From: Roseibium sp. Sym1
Lineage (GTDB): Bacteria; Pseudomonadota; Alphaproteobacteria; Rhizobiales; Stappiaceae
Direction of reading: 5' to 3'
DNA: 64,000 nt
Assembly: GCF_027359675.1 (NCBI RefSeq)
Contig: NZ_CP114786.1
Coordinates: forward strand, 3,632,501 to 3,696,500
The notes below the pieces were generated by a model. That model did no database searches, was not told the origin of the DNA, and was given only the letters and a program-made list of their open reading frames with translations. The position numbers and the translations under genes are program-made. Positions 16,337-24,706 of this stretch are shown here, piece after piece. Positions within the stretch are counted from its first letter, which is position 1, and each line of letters begins with the position of its first letter.

Positions 16337-18363
16337 CAGTTTCCTCCCAGTCTCACCAGCGCGTCGGCGGCGATTGCAAAGTCCCTGCCGCAGAGCAGGG
16401 GATTGATTTCAACTTCCTCGACCGGCGCGCCGAGAGCAAGGTCCTGGACCGCCAGCACGGCAGCGACGATCGCACTCTCGTCGCAAGCCGGCTGTCCGCG
16501 ATAGCCCTTGAGCACACGGCCGATCCTCAGGCTTTCGAGCGCCCGCAGGATGTCAGGCTCGTCGACGGGAACGATCAGCGAGGCGCTGTCCTCCAGAAGC
16601 TCGGTCAACGTGCCGCCGGCCGCGAGCGTCAGCACATAGCCGTGGGCGGGGTCGCGGACGATGCCAACCAGCAGTTCGACAAGCGTTCCGGAGATCATCT
16701 GCTCGATGAGGAAACCGTTTGCCGGCATGGTGTCGGCGGCCCGATGAACCTCGCAGGCGGACGCGAGGTTGAGCACGACGGCGCCGGCTTCGGTCTTGTG
16801 TGCAATGCCCATGCCCTTGAGAACCACCGGGAAGCCGATCTTCTCTGCGGCACGGGCGGCGGCTTCGGGAGTGCCTGCGGACCGGCTTGCCGGGATCCGC
16901 AAACCGTAGCGTTGCAGCAGGGCCTTCGCCTCCATCTCTTCAAGCCGGCGTGGATTGCTGACCGTACCGGGCAAGTGAACCGGGGCCGGCGACAACGGCT
17001 TTCCAAGAAGGGCGGCGGCTTCGATGGATGTGAGGGCCTCGTCAAAACCGCAGAGCGGGACGATGCCCCGGCTCATGAGGTCGGTGGCGATCGCCTCGGG
17101 CATCAATTCGGGCAGGGAGCTCAGGATGGCCATCTGCTTGCCGGTGGCCTTCTGGGCGGCCTCGACCGCATCGAACACCATCAGCCAGGCATCCGCGGCA
17201 CAGCGGTCCTGGCGGGGGATGTCCAGGATCACGAGGCCGAGGGAAATGTCGCCTTGCATCATGGCCGTGTAGCACCGGCTCATGGCGGCTTCGTCGCCCC
17301 ATATGTAGGTATGGTAGTCGAGCGGATTGGCGAGGGCGACCCTGGGGCCAAGCGCCTCGGCCAGAGCCGTCCGCTGGGGTGCCGTCAGCGGCGGAAAGGT
17401 CACATCGCGGCCAACGGCGGTGTCGGCGATCAGGCTGGCTTCGCCGCCCGAACAGGACATCGACGCGATGTTGGCGCTGGCGAGCGGCCCGGCGACATGC
17501 ATCAGCTTCAAGGTTTCAAGGAGCGCCGGCAGGCTGCCGACCCGGGCAATGCCGAGGCGTCTGAACAGGGCGTCGGAGCCGGCCGTGCTGCCGGCCAGCG
17601 AGGCGGTGTGCGATACGGTTGCAGCCTGCGAGGCTTCCGAGCGACCGATCTTCAGGGCAACGACCGGCTTGCCGAGTGCGTGCGCCCGGCGGGCAAAGGC
17701 CTGGAACGCCGCAAGGTCATCAAGGCCCTCGATGTAGAGGCCGATGGCGGTTACCCGGTCGTCGTCGAGAAGCGCGTTGCCGATGACCGACAGGCCCGTC
17801 TGCGCCTGGTTGCCTGCGGTCATCAGATAGGCGATCGGCAGACCACGGGTCTGCATGGTCAGATTGAGGGCGATGTTCGAGGACTGGGCGATGATCGCGA
17901 CGCCGCGCGAAACCGGGGTCAGACCATGCTGGTCCGGCCAGAGGGCCGCGCCGTCCAGGGCATTGAGAAAGCCGTAGCAGTTGGGGCCAAGGATGGGCAT
18001 GTCCCCGGCAGCGTCGACCAGGGCCGCCTGCAGATCCGCGCCGTCGGAAAGTTCACGGGTGGCTTCGCTGAAGCCCGAGGCGAAGCAGATCGCCCCGCCC
18101 GCACCAAGGCGGGCAAGGATGCCAACGACGTCGATGGTGGCGTTGCGGTTGACGCCGACGAAAACCGCGTCAGGGGCGGACGGCAGGTCTTCCACGGAGC
18201 GCAAAGCCTTGACCCCGCCGATCTCGTCCCGGCTCGGGTGGACCGGCCAGAGCGCACCGTCAAAGCCCGCCTTGCGGCATTCACCGATGACGTTCCGGCA
18301 CCAGGTGCCGCCACCGATGACGGCGATGGATTTCGGCCGCAGCAATCGTTCCAGGGAGCGCAT
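16336..18363 (-). CDS. ADP-forming acyl-CoA ligase, probably for betaine-type substrates
   Basis: A 675-residue single-chain NDP-forming acyl-CoA synthetase. The order is a CoA-binding domain (residues 1 to about 140), succinyl-CoA-ligase-like domains (about 150-440, with VSHTASLAGS carrying the phospho-His), and an ATP-grasp domain (about 465-675, GFPVVLKGMGIAHKTEAGAV, EINPLLCGRDF). The operon context points to gamma-butyrobetaine, crotonobetaine or carnitine as acid. No CaiB-type CoA transferase or separate carnitinyl-CoA thioesterase is seen, so a reversible ligase could both load and unload CoA. Confidence 0.78.
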   Translation of the reverse strand: MRSLERLLRPKSIAVIGGGTWCRNVIGECRKAGFDGALWPVHPSRDEIGGVKALRSVEDLPSAPDAVFVGVNRNATIDVVGILARLGAGGAICFASGFSEATRELSDGADLQAALVDAAGDMPILGPNCYGFLNALDGAALWPDQHGLTPVSRGVAIIAQSSNIALNLTMQTRGLPIAYLMTAGNQAQTGLSVIGNALLDDDRVTAIGLYIEGLDDLAAFQAFARRAHALGKPVVALKIGRSEASQAATVSHTASLAGSTAGSDALFRRLGIARVGSLPALLETLKLMHVAGPLASANIASMSCSGGEASLIADTAVGRDVTFPPLTAPQRTALAEALGPRVALANPLDYHTYIWGDEAAMSRCYTAMMQGDISLGLVILDIPRQDRCAADAWLMVFDAVEAAQKATGKQMAILSSLPELMPEAIATDLMSRGIVPLCGFDEALTSIEAAALLGKPLSPAPVHLPGTVSNPRRLEEMEAKALLQRYGLRIPASRSAGTPEAAARAAEKIGFPVVLKGMGIAHKTEAGAVVLNLASACEVHRAADTMPANGFLIEQMISGTLVELLVGIVRDPAHGYVLTLAAGGTLTELLEDSASLIVPVDEPDILRALESLRIGRVLKGYRGQPACDESAIVAAVLAVQDLALGAPVEEVEINPLLCGRDFAIAADALVRLGGN

Positions 18364-18366
18364 GGA

Positions 18367-19527
18367 TCAGGCCCCGAGCGGGCGGAAGATGTCGCGGCTG
18401 ATGATGTGGCGCTGGATTTCGCTGGTGCCGTCCCAGATGCGTTCCACGCGGGCGTCGCGCCAGAATCGTTCGATCGGGAAGTCGTCCATCAGGCCCATGC
18501 CGCCGAAGATCTGCAGGGTCGTGTCCGTGACCCTGGCCAGCATTTCCGAGGCGTAGACCTTGGCACTGGCGATCTCCCGGTTGGCGGGCAGGCCCTGGTC
18601 GAGCCGCCAGGCACTGGCAAGCGTCAGCCAGTCTGCGGCATCAATCTCGGTGATCATGTCGGCGACCTGGAAGCTGACACCCTGAAACCTTGCAATCGCC
18701 TGGCCGAACTGCTTGCGTTCCGCCGCGTAGTTCACCGCGTAGTCGAAGCAGCGGCGGGCACGGCCGACACTCATGGCGGCAATCGTGATCCGCGTGGCAT
18801 AGAGCCATTCGTTCATGACCTCAAAGCCGCCATCGACCTCTCCCAGAACCTGGGCGTCCGGCAGCCGGCAATTGTCGAAATAAAGAATGCAGTTCTTGTA
18901 GCCGCGATGGCTGACGGACTTGTAGCCGTCCCGGACCTCGAAGCCCGGTGTACCGCGGTCGACCAGGAAACAGGTGATACGCTTCTTCGGTCCCTTGGGT
19001 GTGTCATCCACTCCGGTTGCGACAAAGACGATGAAAAAATCCGCGTGTTCCGCGCCGGAAATGAAGTGCTTGGACCCGTTGAGGACCCAATCGCCGCCCT
19101 CGCGGACGGCCTGGCATTTCATGCCGCGCACGTCGGAGCCGGCATCGGGCTCGGTCATGGCAAGCGCATCCATCTTCTCGCCGCGCACGGCCGGCAGCAG
19201 GTACCGGTCACGCTGGTCGCCTTCACAGGCCATCAGGATGTTTTGCGGCCGCCCGAAAAAGTGGTTGAGGGCCATTGAACCGCGGCCGAGCTCGCGTTCA
19301 ACCAGCGTGAAGTCGAGATGGCTCAGACCTGCGCCGCCCACCTCTTCGGGGAAATTGCAGGCATAGAACCCGAGATCGATGCATTTCCGCTTGATCTCCT
19401 CGCCGAGTTCCGCCGGCACCTGGCCGTTTTTTTCGACCATGTCCTCGTGCGGATAGATCTCGTTTTCCACGAAGGAGCGGACCGTGGAGACGATCATCTC
19501 CTGCTCCTCGGTCAGACCAAACTGCAT
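18367..19527 (-). CDS. Acyl-CoA dehydrogenase (probable gamma-butyrobetainyl-CoA dehydrogenase)
   Basis: A 386-residue acyl-CoA dehydrogenase with the standard three-part fold: helical N-terminus, beta domain (AMTEPDAGSDVRGM) and C-terminal helices (QIFGGMGLMDDFP). It is the first gene of the minus-strand unit with the ligase and CaiD-like hydratase, so conversion of gamma-butyrobetainyl-CoA to crotonobetainyl-CoA is the likely reaction. The motif that carries the catalytic Glu in medium-chain enzymes (YEGTS) reads IWDGTSEIQ here, with Asp in its place, and no obvious Glu is seen at the alternative position of isovaleryl-CoA dehydrogenase. Confidence 0.83.
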   Translation of the reverse strand: MQFGLTEEQEMIVSTVRSFVENEIYPHEDMVEKNGQVPAELGEEIKRKCIDLGFYACNFPEEVGGAGLSHLDFTLVERELGRGSMALNHFFGRPQNILMACEGDQRDRYLLPAVRGEKMDALAMTEPDAGSDVRGMKCQAVREGGDWVLNGSKHFISGAEHADFFIVFVATGVDDTPKGPKKRITCFLVDRGTPGFEVRDGYKSVSHRGYKNCILYFDNCRLPDAQVLGEVDGGFEVMNEWLYATRITIAAMSVGRARRCFDYAVNYAAERKQFGQAIARFQGVSFQVADMITEIDAADWLTLASAWRLDQGLPANREIASAKVYASEMLARVTDTTLQIFGGMGLMDDFPIERFWRDARVERIWDGTSEIQRHIISRDIFRPLGA

Positions 19528-19583
19528 CGGGACCTCCTCTTGCCTCTTTGCTTGGAGAGTGAGACAAGTTGCGGGGTGCCACC

Positions 19584-20546
19584 ATGCTGTTTTGGTCAGA
19601 ATTCATGCAGCTTTCGCAAAAATCTACAGGTAACAGGACGATCAGTGTGCTCCTGTTCGAGAGCTTCTCGAACCATTGCCTGGCCAATGCGATCGAACCT
19701 TTCCGCGCGGCCAATTCTATCGCGCGCAGGCCGCTCTATTCCTGGCAACATATCAGCCTGGACGGCGGCACGGTGACCTCCTCCAGCGGCCTTCCCGTGG
19801 CAACATCCTCCTGGGACGAAGCGGACCCTCGGGGGGATTTCCTGTTCGTCATGCCGAGCTACGGGTTCCGGGACCATGCCGGTCCGCGAATGGTCCGGTT
19901 GTTGAGGGCCGCGCGGCAGCGGTTCAAAACCCTGGTCGGCATGGACATGGGGGCCTGGCTGCTGGCCGCCGCCGGTTTGCTGGACGGGCGCAAGGCGACG
20001 CTGCACTGGGACGAGTTCAGCGGGTTTGCCGAACGCTTTCCGGACGTCGACGCGGTTGAAGCCCGCTTCGTTCTGGACGGCGACATCTGCACTTGCGGAG
20101 GGGCCTCGACCACGTTCGAGCTGGCGCTCGACCTGATCAAGCGGCATCACAGCCCGATGTTCGCGCTTGAGGTCGCCGCGCTGTTCATGCATGGCGACAA
20201 GCTCGACCTGCATGATCCCTACCAGCGGCTGTCGGCGGATGCGCTGGTGCGCAGCGCCACGGCGCTGATGCGGCGCACGATCGAGGACCCCATGCCGATC
20301 CGGGCGCTTGCCCGTCAGCTGAAAGTGGATCAGCGTTCGCTTGAAGAGAAGTTTCGCAGTGAGATGAACATGACGCCACTTGCCGTCTACAAGGCGATCC
20401 GCCTGCGCGAGGCGCGGCGTCTGGTCGAGCTGACCACGCTCGGCATCGCGGAAATCGCCGAACGCTGCGGCTATCACAATGCCAGCGCCATGACGCGGGC
20501 CTACCGCCAGGAATTCGGCCAGCCGCCGCGCGCCCACAGGACGTGA
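19584..20546 (+). CDS. GlxA/CdhR-type AraC family regulator
   Basis: A 320-residue regulator with an N-terminal DJ-1/PfpI glutamine-amidotransferase-like domain (about 15-190) and a C-terminal AraC helix-turn-helix pair (about 215-315, GIAEIAERCGYHNASAMTRAYRQEFG). The domain pair is that of CdhR, the carnitine-responsive activator of Pseudomonas. It is divergent from the acyl-CoA dehydrogenase gene with about 56 bases between, so it most likely controls the carnitine units. The ATG at 19584 was chosen; another at 19605 is possible. Confidence 0.82.
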   Translation: MLFWSEFMQLSQKSTGNRTISVLLFESFSNHCLANAIEPFRAANSIARRPLYSWQHISLDGGTVTSSSGLPVATSSWDEADPRGDFLFVMPSYGFRDHAGPRMVRLLRAARQRFKTLVGMDMGAWLLAAAGLLDGRKATLHWDEFSGFAERFPDVDAVEARFVLDGDICTCGGASTTFELALDLIKRHHSPMFALEVAALFMHGDKLDLHDPYQRLSADALVRSATALMRRTIEDPMPIRALARQLKVDQRSLEEKFRSEMNMTPLAVYKAIRLREARRLVELTTLGIAEIAERCGYHNASAMTRAYRQEFGQPPRAHRT

Positions 20547-20590
20547 TCCCGGATGCCGGCCCGGCCTGTTTCAGCCCGCCGGGCCGACAC

Positions 20591-20905
20591 TCAGGCGGCA
20601 ACCCGGACGGAAACGCCGGTGAGACGACCATCCAGCCGTTCGCCCCCGTAGTCCGACCAGCCGGTTTCCTGCGCGTCGTCCTCTTCCGGGAACGCGGCCG
20701 AGAGGACATCGTCGGTAACGTCGTTGCACCAACCTTCCGCGGGATTGAATTCCAGCACGGCGCGCACGTCTTCCAGCTGGCCGGCCTGAACATCCCTGAT
20801 GATCCGGCCGAGGTTCATGTCCGCAAGATCCGTTTCTGGCGTGTAAAGGCATTTTCCAAGATCGCAAATGACGGAATAGAATGTCCTGTCGAGGTTCAAA
20901 CTCAT
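20591..20905 (-). CDS. Hypothetical protein under repressor-type operator
   Basis: A 104-residue acidic protein (MSLNLDRTFYSVICDLGK...; AVLEFNPAEGWCNDVTDD). The ATG at 20905 has GGGAGA eight bases upstream. The promoter upstream carries half-sites like those at the S24 repressor, so it may be induced with the prophage. No known family is recognised. Confidence 0.6.
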   Translation of the reverse strand: MSLNLDRTFYSVICDLGKCLYTPETDLADMNLGRIIRDVQAGQLEDVRAVLEFNPAEGWCNDVTDDVLSAAFPEEDDAQETGWSDYGGERLDGRLTGVSVRVAA

Positions 20906-20930
20906 AAACAGTCTCCCAAATAGCCGGAAG

Positions 20931-20970
20931 AATATATACGCAAAATACGTATGATGCAAGTTTTGCGTAT
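20931..20970 (-). promoter_or_regulatory. Promoter with overlapping operator
   Basis: On the minus strand TTGCAT (20954-20959) and TATATT (20931-20936) are 17 bases apart. ATACGCAAAA (20936-20945) and TTTTGCGTAT (20961-20970) form an inverted repeat that covers this promoter. The half-site TACGCAAA also occurs in the operator beside the repressor gene. Confidence 0.6.
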
Positions 20971-21121
20971 GGTCTGGATCCTGAATGCGTATCCGGAAAA
21001 CCAAGCGCCGGAACGTTCGGCAAAAGGCAAAAAATACTATTGAAAGCCAGCCCGGGCTATCGGCGGGGGATGATCGACCTGCGGAAGGGAGGCCGTTGCA
21101 GGCGCGCCGACCGGGATGGTT

Positions 21122-21880
21122 CTAGTCAATCTGGCGGATGACGCTCAGGATCTTGGCAATGATGCGGACTTCGGTGGCTTCCTCGTCATGTTCGTTGAAG
21201 ATGACGGGTTCCTGAAACCGCGGGTCGTCGGATTCAGGCTGCAGCTCGATCATGCCGTTCCGGCGGACGATGCGCTTGGCGGTGCGCTCGATCGTGTGAC
21301 CGCCGTCGCGCGAGCGTTCCACCACGGCGAGGTCGCCGGACTTGATTTCTATTCCGGCCTCAAGGTAGTCGAGACACAGGATGAAATCGCCGTCGCGAGC
21401 GATGCGGTTGAGGCTTTCCCCATTGATTTCCAACAGGTATTGGCTTCTGCTCGGAAAACGCAGATCACCCGCGATTGTGGTGCTGCTGATAGCGTCTGTT
21501 TCGAACAGGCCTGCTTCCATCCATAGGCCTGCCGCCACCTGGCCCTTGAGATCGAGTGCGGTGGCCGCCCGGATCGGCGCGCTTGCGGCTTCCAGATCGG
21601 TCAGGGCCGTGGGGGCAAGGGCAAGAACCTCCTCACGGGTGATCGGCCGGTCACCCCTGCCGACCAGAACGGGCAGCAGCTTGGCCACGAAGTCCGACGG
21701 CAGAGCCGGTTTGACGTAGTCGGAGCTGAAATATCTCTGAATCGAGGACGCGTTCTGATAACCCATTGCCCGGGCGATCGCACGGATCGACAGGCCACTG
21801 CGGTCCTTCAGCTCCACCAGCTGACCCGATACGACGGGTTGTGCATTCGTATCCATGGCGCGATTGATCCAGTGAGACAT
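21122..21880 (-). CDS. LexA/CI-like repressor (HTH + S24 peptidase)
   Basis: A roughly 252-residue phage repressor. The N-terminus has a helix-turn-helix (LSIRAIARAMGYQNASSIQRYF); the C-terminal half has the S24 serine-peptidase fold with a candidate nucleophile in LLEINGESLNRIARDGDFILCLD and the conserved SGDLAVVE strand. Such repressors cleave themselves on RecA activation and so make the element SOS-inducible. No clear ribosome site separates the possible starts (21898, 21880, 21856); 21880 is a compromise. It is divergent from the early genes, with operators between. Confidence 0.8.
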   Translation of the reverse strand: MSHWINRAMDTNAQPVVSGQLVELKDRSGLSIRAIARAMGYQNASSIQRYFSSDYVKPALPSDFVAKLLPVLVGRGDRPITREEVLALAPTALTDLEAASAPIRAATALDLKGQVAAGLWMEAGLFETDAISSTTIAGDLRFPSRSQYLLEINGESLNRIARDGDFILCLDYLEAGIEIKSGDLAVVERSRDGGHTIERTAKRIVRRNGMIELQPESDDPRFQEPVIFNEHDEEATEVRIIAKILSVIRQID

Positions 21881-21883
21881 TCT

Positions 21884-21948
21884 CGTACGTATTAGCATCA
21901 ATTTTATATGGAGTCCACGTTGACTGATGTACGCAAAAAGCGTACGAA
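21884..21948 (+). promoter_or_regulatory. Rightward early promoter with repressor operators
   Basis: TTGACT (21920-21925) and TACGAA (21943-21948) are 17 bases apart. The perfect palindrome GTACGC-AAAAA-GCGTAC (21929-21945) lies between -35 and -10, an ideal place for repression. A second CGTACG core (21884-21889) is close to the repressor start and may serve autoregulation. Confidence 0.72.
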
Positions 21949-21982
21949 TGAGTCTGTCGAAAGTAACAGTGTGGGAGCGACA

Positions 21983-22075
21983 ATGGAAACCGAACGGATC
22001 CCCGCAAACAGGGTGCGGACAAAGACCGACAGGGCTGTGCTGCAGCAGTGCAAGGTGCAGGAGGGTTTTTGGTGA
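21983..22075 (+). CDS. 30-residue peptide, possible leader or early phage protein
   Basis: ATG at 21983 with GGGAG six bases upstream; the peptide starts METERIPANRV and ends QEGFW. The TGA overlaps the GTG start of the next gene, which suggests coupling. It is the first reading frame after the repressed promoter. Function unknown. Confidence 0.45.
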   Translation: METERIPANRVRTKTDRAVLQQCKVQEGFW

Positions 22076-22416
22076 GAGACTACAAGGACGAAATCGATGC
22101 GGCCCGTGCGAAGGTTGCCCAGTGCCGGATTCGTGCGGAACGGCCCGGCTCCCGGTTGGAGGACGACTTCGCGCTTGAAAAGGCCCGCAACCGGTTGCTC
22201 ACCCTGGAACTGCGGCAGCTGAAGCAGGGACAGGACCAGAGACCGTCGCCGCGCAGCGGATTATCCGTTTCTCCGCGGGGCAGGCCCGGACGGAGTACCG
22301 GATATGAAAAAATTGGAACAAAAAGTGAACATAAACCCAGGTCGGCCCGCGAGCGCGCCGAAGAGGCTTTCGCCACGCTGCGCAAACCGCAGGCCGGCAA
22401 ACAGGGGGTGGTGTAA
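22072..22416 (+). CDS. Hypothetical early phage protein, 114 residues
   Basis: The GTG at 22072 has GGAGGG upstream. The N-terminal half is helical and charged (KDEIDAARAKVAQCRIRAERP, LEKARNRLLTLELRQLK) and may form a coiled coil; the C-terminal half is basic and probably disordered. Its stop overlaps the next start (TAATG). No family recognised. Confidence 0.6.
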   Translation: MRDYKDEIDAARAKVAQCRIRAERPGSRLEDDFALEKARNRLLTLELRQLKQGQDQRPSPRSGLSVSPRGRPGRSTGYEKIGTKSEHKPRSARERAEEAFATLRKPQAGKQGVV

Positions 22417-22832
22417 TGGCGTCAGGCGCATTGGTCGACCGGATCGCGGCGGAGTACGGTGTGCATTTCATCGCCCACACGCGGCGCACCGAAGGGCGTC
22501 ACCAGTCCAAGGCGCGGCGCACCTGCCAGACTCTGCTGAAAAAGCATGGCCCGGATCACCTGCGCCTGGTGTTCGGCCTGATCAACACGGCGGAAAATCG
22601 CGGCAACTGGTCGGCGCCCTGTTTCACCGCGGTCTCCTGGCTGGTGCTGAACAAACCGGATTGGGTCGACCGGCAGGGGTTCCTGGACCATTTCGACAGG
22701 ATTGACCTCCAGGCCCTGTTGACGGTCGCCAAGAGCCTCAATCCAGCCGCGCCGACGGTGACCATGTCGGTGCTCCTGTCTTATGAACTCGATCGGCAAA
22801 TGGGTGGTGGCTTTCAGGGGCAGGCGGCATGA
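22416..22832 (+). CDS. Hypothetical early phage protein, 138 residues
   Basis: A soluble, mainly helical protein (LVDRIAAEYGVHFIAHTRRTEGRHQSK; HLRLVFGLINTAENRGNW) that continues the early operon with a TAATG overlap. Its character is like small phage regulatory or replication-accessory proteins, but I cannot name a family. Confidence 0.6.
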   Translation: MASGALVDRIAAEYGVHFIAHTRRTEGRHQSKARRTCQTLLKKHGPDHLRLVFGLINTAENRGNWSAPCFTAVSWLVLNKPDWVDRQGFLDHFDRIDLQALLTVAKSLNPAAPTVTMSVLLSYELDRQMGGGFQGQAA

Positions 22833-22982
22833 AACCGGTTGTCAGACAAATCCGGTTGATTACACTGCACTTGTCAATCTTCGGCTGTATTGCGTGTCGG
22901 ACGATCGGCGCTCCGCTATTTCGGGGTGCCGTGCGGTGGATTGGCAAGGGGCGAATATTTCAGGGTATTGGGGTTCGGCAGG

Positions 22983-23147
22983 ATGAACGGTTATCTCACC
23001 AAGGCACAGTTGCACGCCCTGGAACGCGGCGCAGAGGCCTGCAGGGCCGGCAAGTCGCGGGAAGACAATCCCTATCCTCCGCAGGCCGACTATTACGGCC
23101 TGTGGGAAGAGGGGTATCTCAAGCAGCAGGGCGGCCGGTCCAATTAG
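22983..23147 (+). CDS. Rmf/CrpP-like small protein
   Basis: A 54-residue protein. ALERGAEACRAGKSREDNPYPP followed by LWEEGYLKQ has the spacing of the ribosome modulation factor / CrpP family (G...A..G....NPY......W..G). Members bind ribosomes in stationary phase or have been discussed in quinolone tolerance; phage copies are known. The ribosome site before ATG 22983 is close (GGCAGG). Function by family resemblance only. Confidence 0.55.
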   Translation: MNGYLTKAQLHALERGAEACRAGKSREDNPYPPQADYYGLWEEGYLKQQGGRSN

Positions 23148-23244
23148 GCCGGCGAACTGCCTCTCTTTTCATCGAAAGCTATCCACCCCATGCGGCAGCA
23201 CGGTTTCCCGCCGGGCGCCGCAGCGTGTTGTCCAAGGAGTGCAC

Positions 23245-23640
23245 ATGACGGCAAATCCCCCTCAGATCGTGATGGACCGGCTCATTGAAGCCGTCGATGT
23301 GATTGCGGCGACCGGCAAACGGGACGGCCCGAAAGCTGTTCTAGCCGCCTGGCCCGATTATCGCCGCAAGACCGCCAGACGCCAGCGAACGTATTCGCCC
23401 CGGGAGATCAGCCGGGCAGAGGAGGCGATCACCTGGTTTTCTCTTGTTGAGGACCCGGAGGCGCGACGCGCGCTCCAGTTCGAGGTCATGTGCAAGGCGG
23501 GAGCCGGAAAATTCAGCCGTATCTGTGACAAGTACGGCTGGAAACGGTCGACGGTGACCAGCCGGAACAGGGCCGTTCTCAAGACGCTGGCTGAACGGGT
23601 CCAGGCTTCTCCGGACCTTGTAGACCCGCAGGCGCCCTGA
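23245..23640 (+). CDS. DUF6362-type phage protein
   Basis: A 131-residue protein that I place in DUF6362 from its pattern: an RLIEAVDVIAATG start, a YSPREISRAEEAITWF segment and a C-terminal helix-turn-helix-like part (KFSRICDKYGWKRSTVTSRNRAVLKTLAE). Such proteins occur in alphaproteobacterial prophages close to the terminase genes and may bind DNA. The ATG has AAGGAG upstream. It is the last phage-like gene before the first cargo block. Confidence 0.68.
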   Translation: MTANPPQIVMDRLIEAVDVIAATGKRDGPKAVLAAWPDYRRKTARRQRTYSPREISRAEEAITWFSLVEDPEARRALQFEVMCKAGAGKFSRICDKYGWKRSTVTSRNRAVLKTLAERVQASPDLVDPQAP

Positions 23641-23848
23641 CGCCTTCTGCGGGTGTGGGTCGGCCTCGAAAACGGCGTGCGCGGTTCCCTGACGCGACTG
23701 CGCGCTCCGCTCTGATCCCTGGCCGCACGGCGCTGCGGGAAGCCGGCTGTCTTACAGAAAAGCCTTTTGCGGTTGAAGCTTATCTGCTTTACAACTTTTT
23801 TTTGGATCGCCCGATCCGGCTGGCGCTACCGTATCTTTGGAGACACTC

Positions 23849-24142
23849 ATGACGGACATCAAAACCTTGACCATCCAGGATTTCGAGAAACTGGTGGACG
23901 CGGCTTTCGAGGTCCGGACAACCGCGGCGGCATTGGAGTTGTCGCTGGTCGAGGTGAAGGCGATGGGGTCGGGCGAACGCGAGGGGGGCGCGTTTTCACT
24001 GCTCTGGCAGGGGCCGTCCGAACCCGTGCTCGAGCAGTCGATCTATACGCTGTTTCAGGCAGACCTGGGCGAACAGGACTACTTTCTCGTACCCGTCGCG
24101 GAGAAGGATGCGGGCATTCAGTATGAGGCGGTGTTTACCTGA
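23849..24142 (+). CDS. DUF6916-type protein
   Basis: A 97-residue soluble protein (TIQDFEKLVDAAFEVRT...FSLLWQGPSEPVLEQSIYTLFQADLGEQDYFLVPV) with the pattern of DUF6916, a family usually found beside MdpB-like tail-collar proteins, as here. GGAGA precedes the ATG. It is convergent with the GNAT gene that ends the collar operon. Function unknown; it may belong to the same secreted or particle-like system. Confidence 0.68.
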   Translation: MTDIKTLTIQDFEKLVDAAFEVRTTAAALELSLVEVKAMGSGEREGGAFSLLWQGPSEPVLEQSIYTLFQADLGEQDYFLVPVAEKDAGIQYEAVFT

Positions 24143-24169
24143 GCGAAGCGCCACCTGCATGGGCGGCTG

Positions 24170-24706
24170 TCAGGTGCAGGGATGCGCCATCAGGTCGTAA
24201 ACCCCCTTGTCCTCCAGCTTCCTGAACCCAAGACGGAGATACAGCCGCATCGCCGGATTCTCCTTTTCGACGTGGATGCTGAGGGGCTTGCCGGCCGAGG
24301 CGGCCTCGTCGATCAGGTCTTCCAGGATGGCCCGGCCGGTGCCCTGACCCCGAGCCTCCGGCATCAGCGCGATGTCGATAATGCGATGTTCGCTGGTCCA
24401 GCGTTCCAGGTACAAGCGTCCGATCGGCGTGTCGCTCCGTTCGACCACCAGCCAGAGGGCGTCCGGATAGTGCTCCTGATAGTGCCTGTGCTGTGCCTGG
24501 AACTGCATGCCGATGAAATTATGCTTTTCGGTTTCCGACCAGGGGACCCGCGCCAACTCGGCTTCCCGCGTCGACCTGTAGAGGGCCGCAAGGAATGGCA
24601 GGTCATTTTCGGTCATCGGCCGGTACGAAATGCCGACCGCCGCCGCGCGGGTGCGCGGCGGCAGGTCTGTTGTGACCGTCCGGACATTGGCCATGAGGCT
24701 CGTCAT
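24170..24706 (-). CDS. GNAT family N-acetyltransferase
   Basis: A 178-residue acetyltransferase with the GNAT fold: RPMTENDLPFLAALY at the start, RIIDIALMPEARGQGTGRAILEDLI as acetyl-CoA-binding motif A, and NPAMRLYLRLGFRKLED as motif B. It overlaps the beta-propeller gene by four bases and is the last gene of the collar operon. GNAT genes are frequent in such loci. The substrate is unknown; modification of a neighbouring protein is an attractive guess. Confidence 0.82.
   Translation of the reverse strand: MTSLMANVRTVTTDLPPRTRAAAVGISYRPMTENDLPFLAALYRSTREAELARVPWSETEKHNFIGMQFQAQHRHYQEHYPDALWLVVERSDTPIGRLYLERWTSEHRIIDIALMPEARGQGTGRAILEDLIDEAASAGKPLSIHVEKENPAMRLYLRLGFRKLEDKGVYDLMAHPCT

Noticed and set aside
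16642..19278. 878-residue frame on the plus strand
   Set aside because: It is antisense to the well-supported CoA ligase and acyl-CoA dehydrogenase genes and arises from their high-GC codon use.
20547..20590. Possible left attachment site of the prophage
   Set aside because: No sequence shared with 59335-59506 was seen by eye, and no tRNA or integrase gene is near.
22829..23248. 139-residue frame coupled by ATGA to the gene ending at 22832
   Set aside because: The sequence is basic and of low quality, and a better supported Rmf-like gene (22983-23147) overlaps it. It could still be a short coupled peptide.
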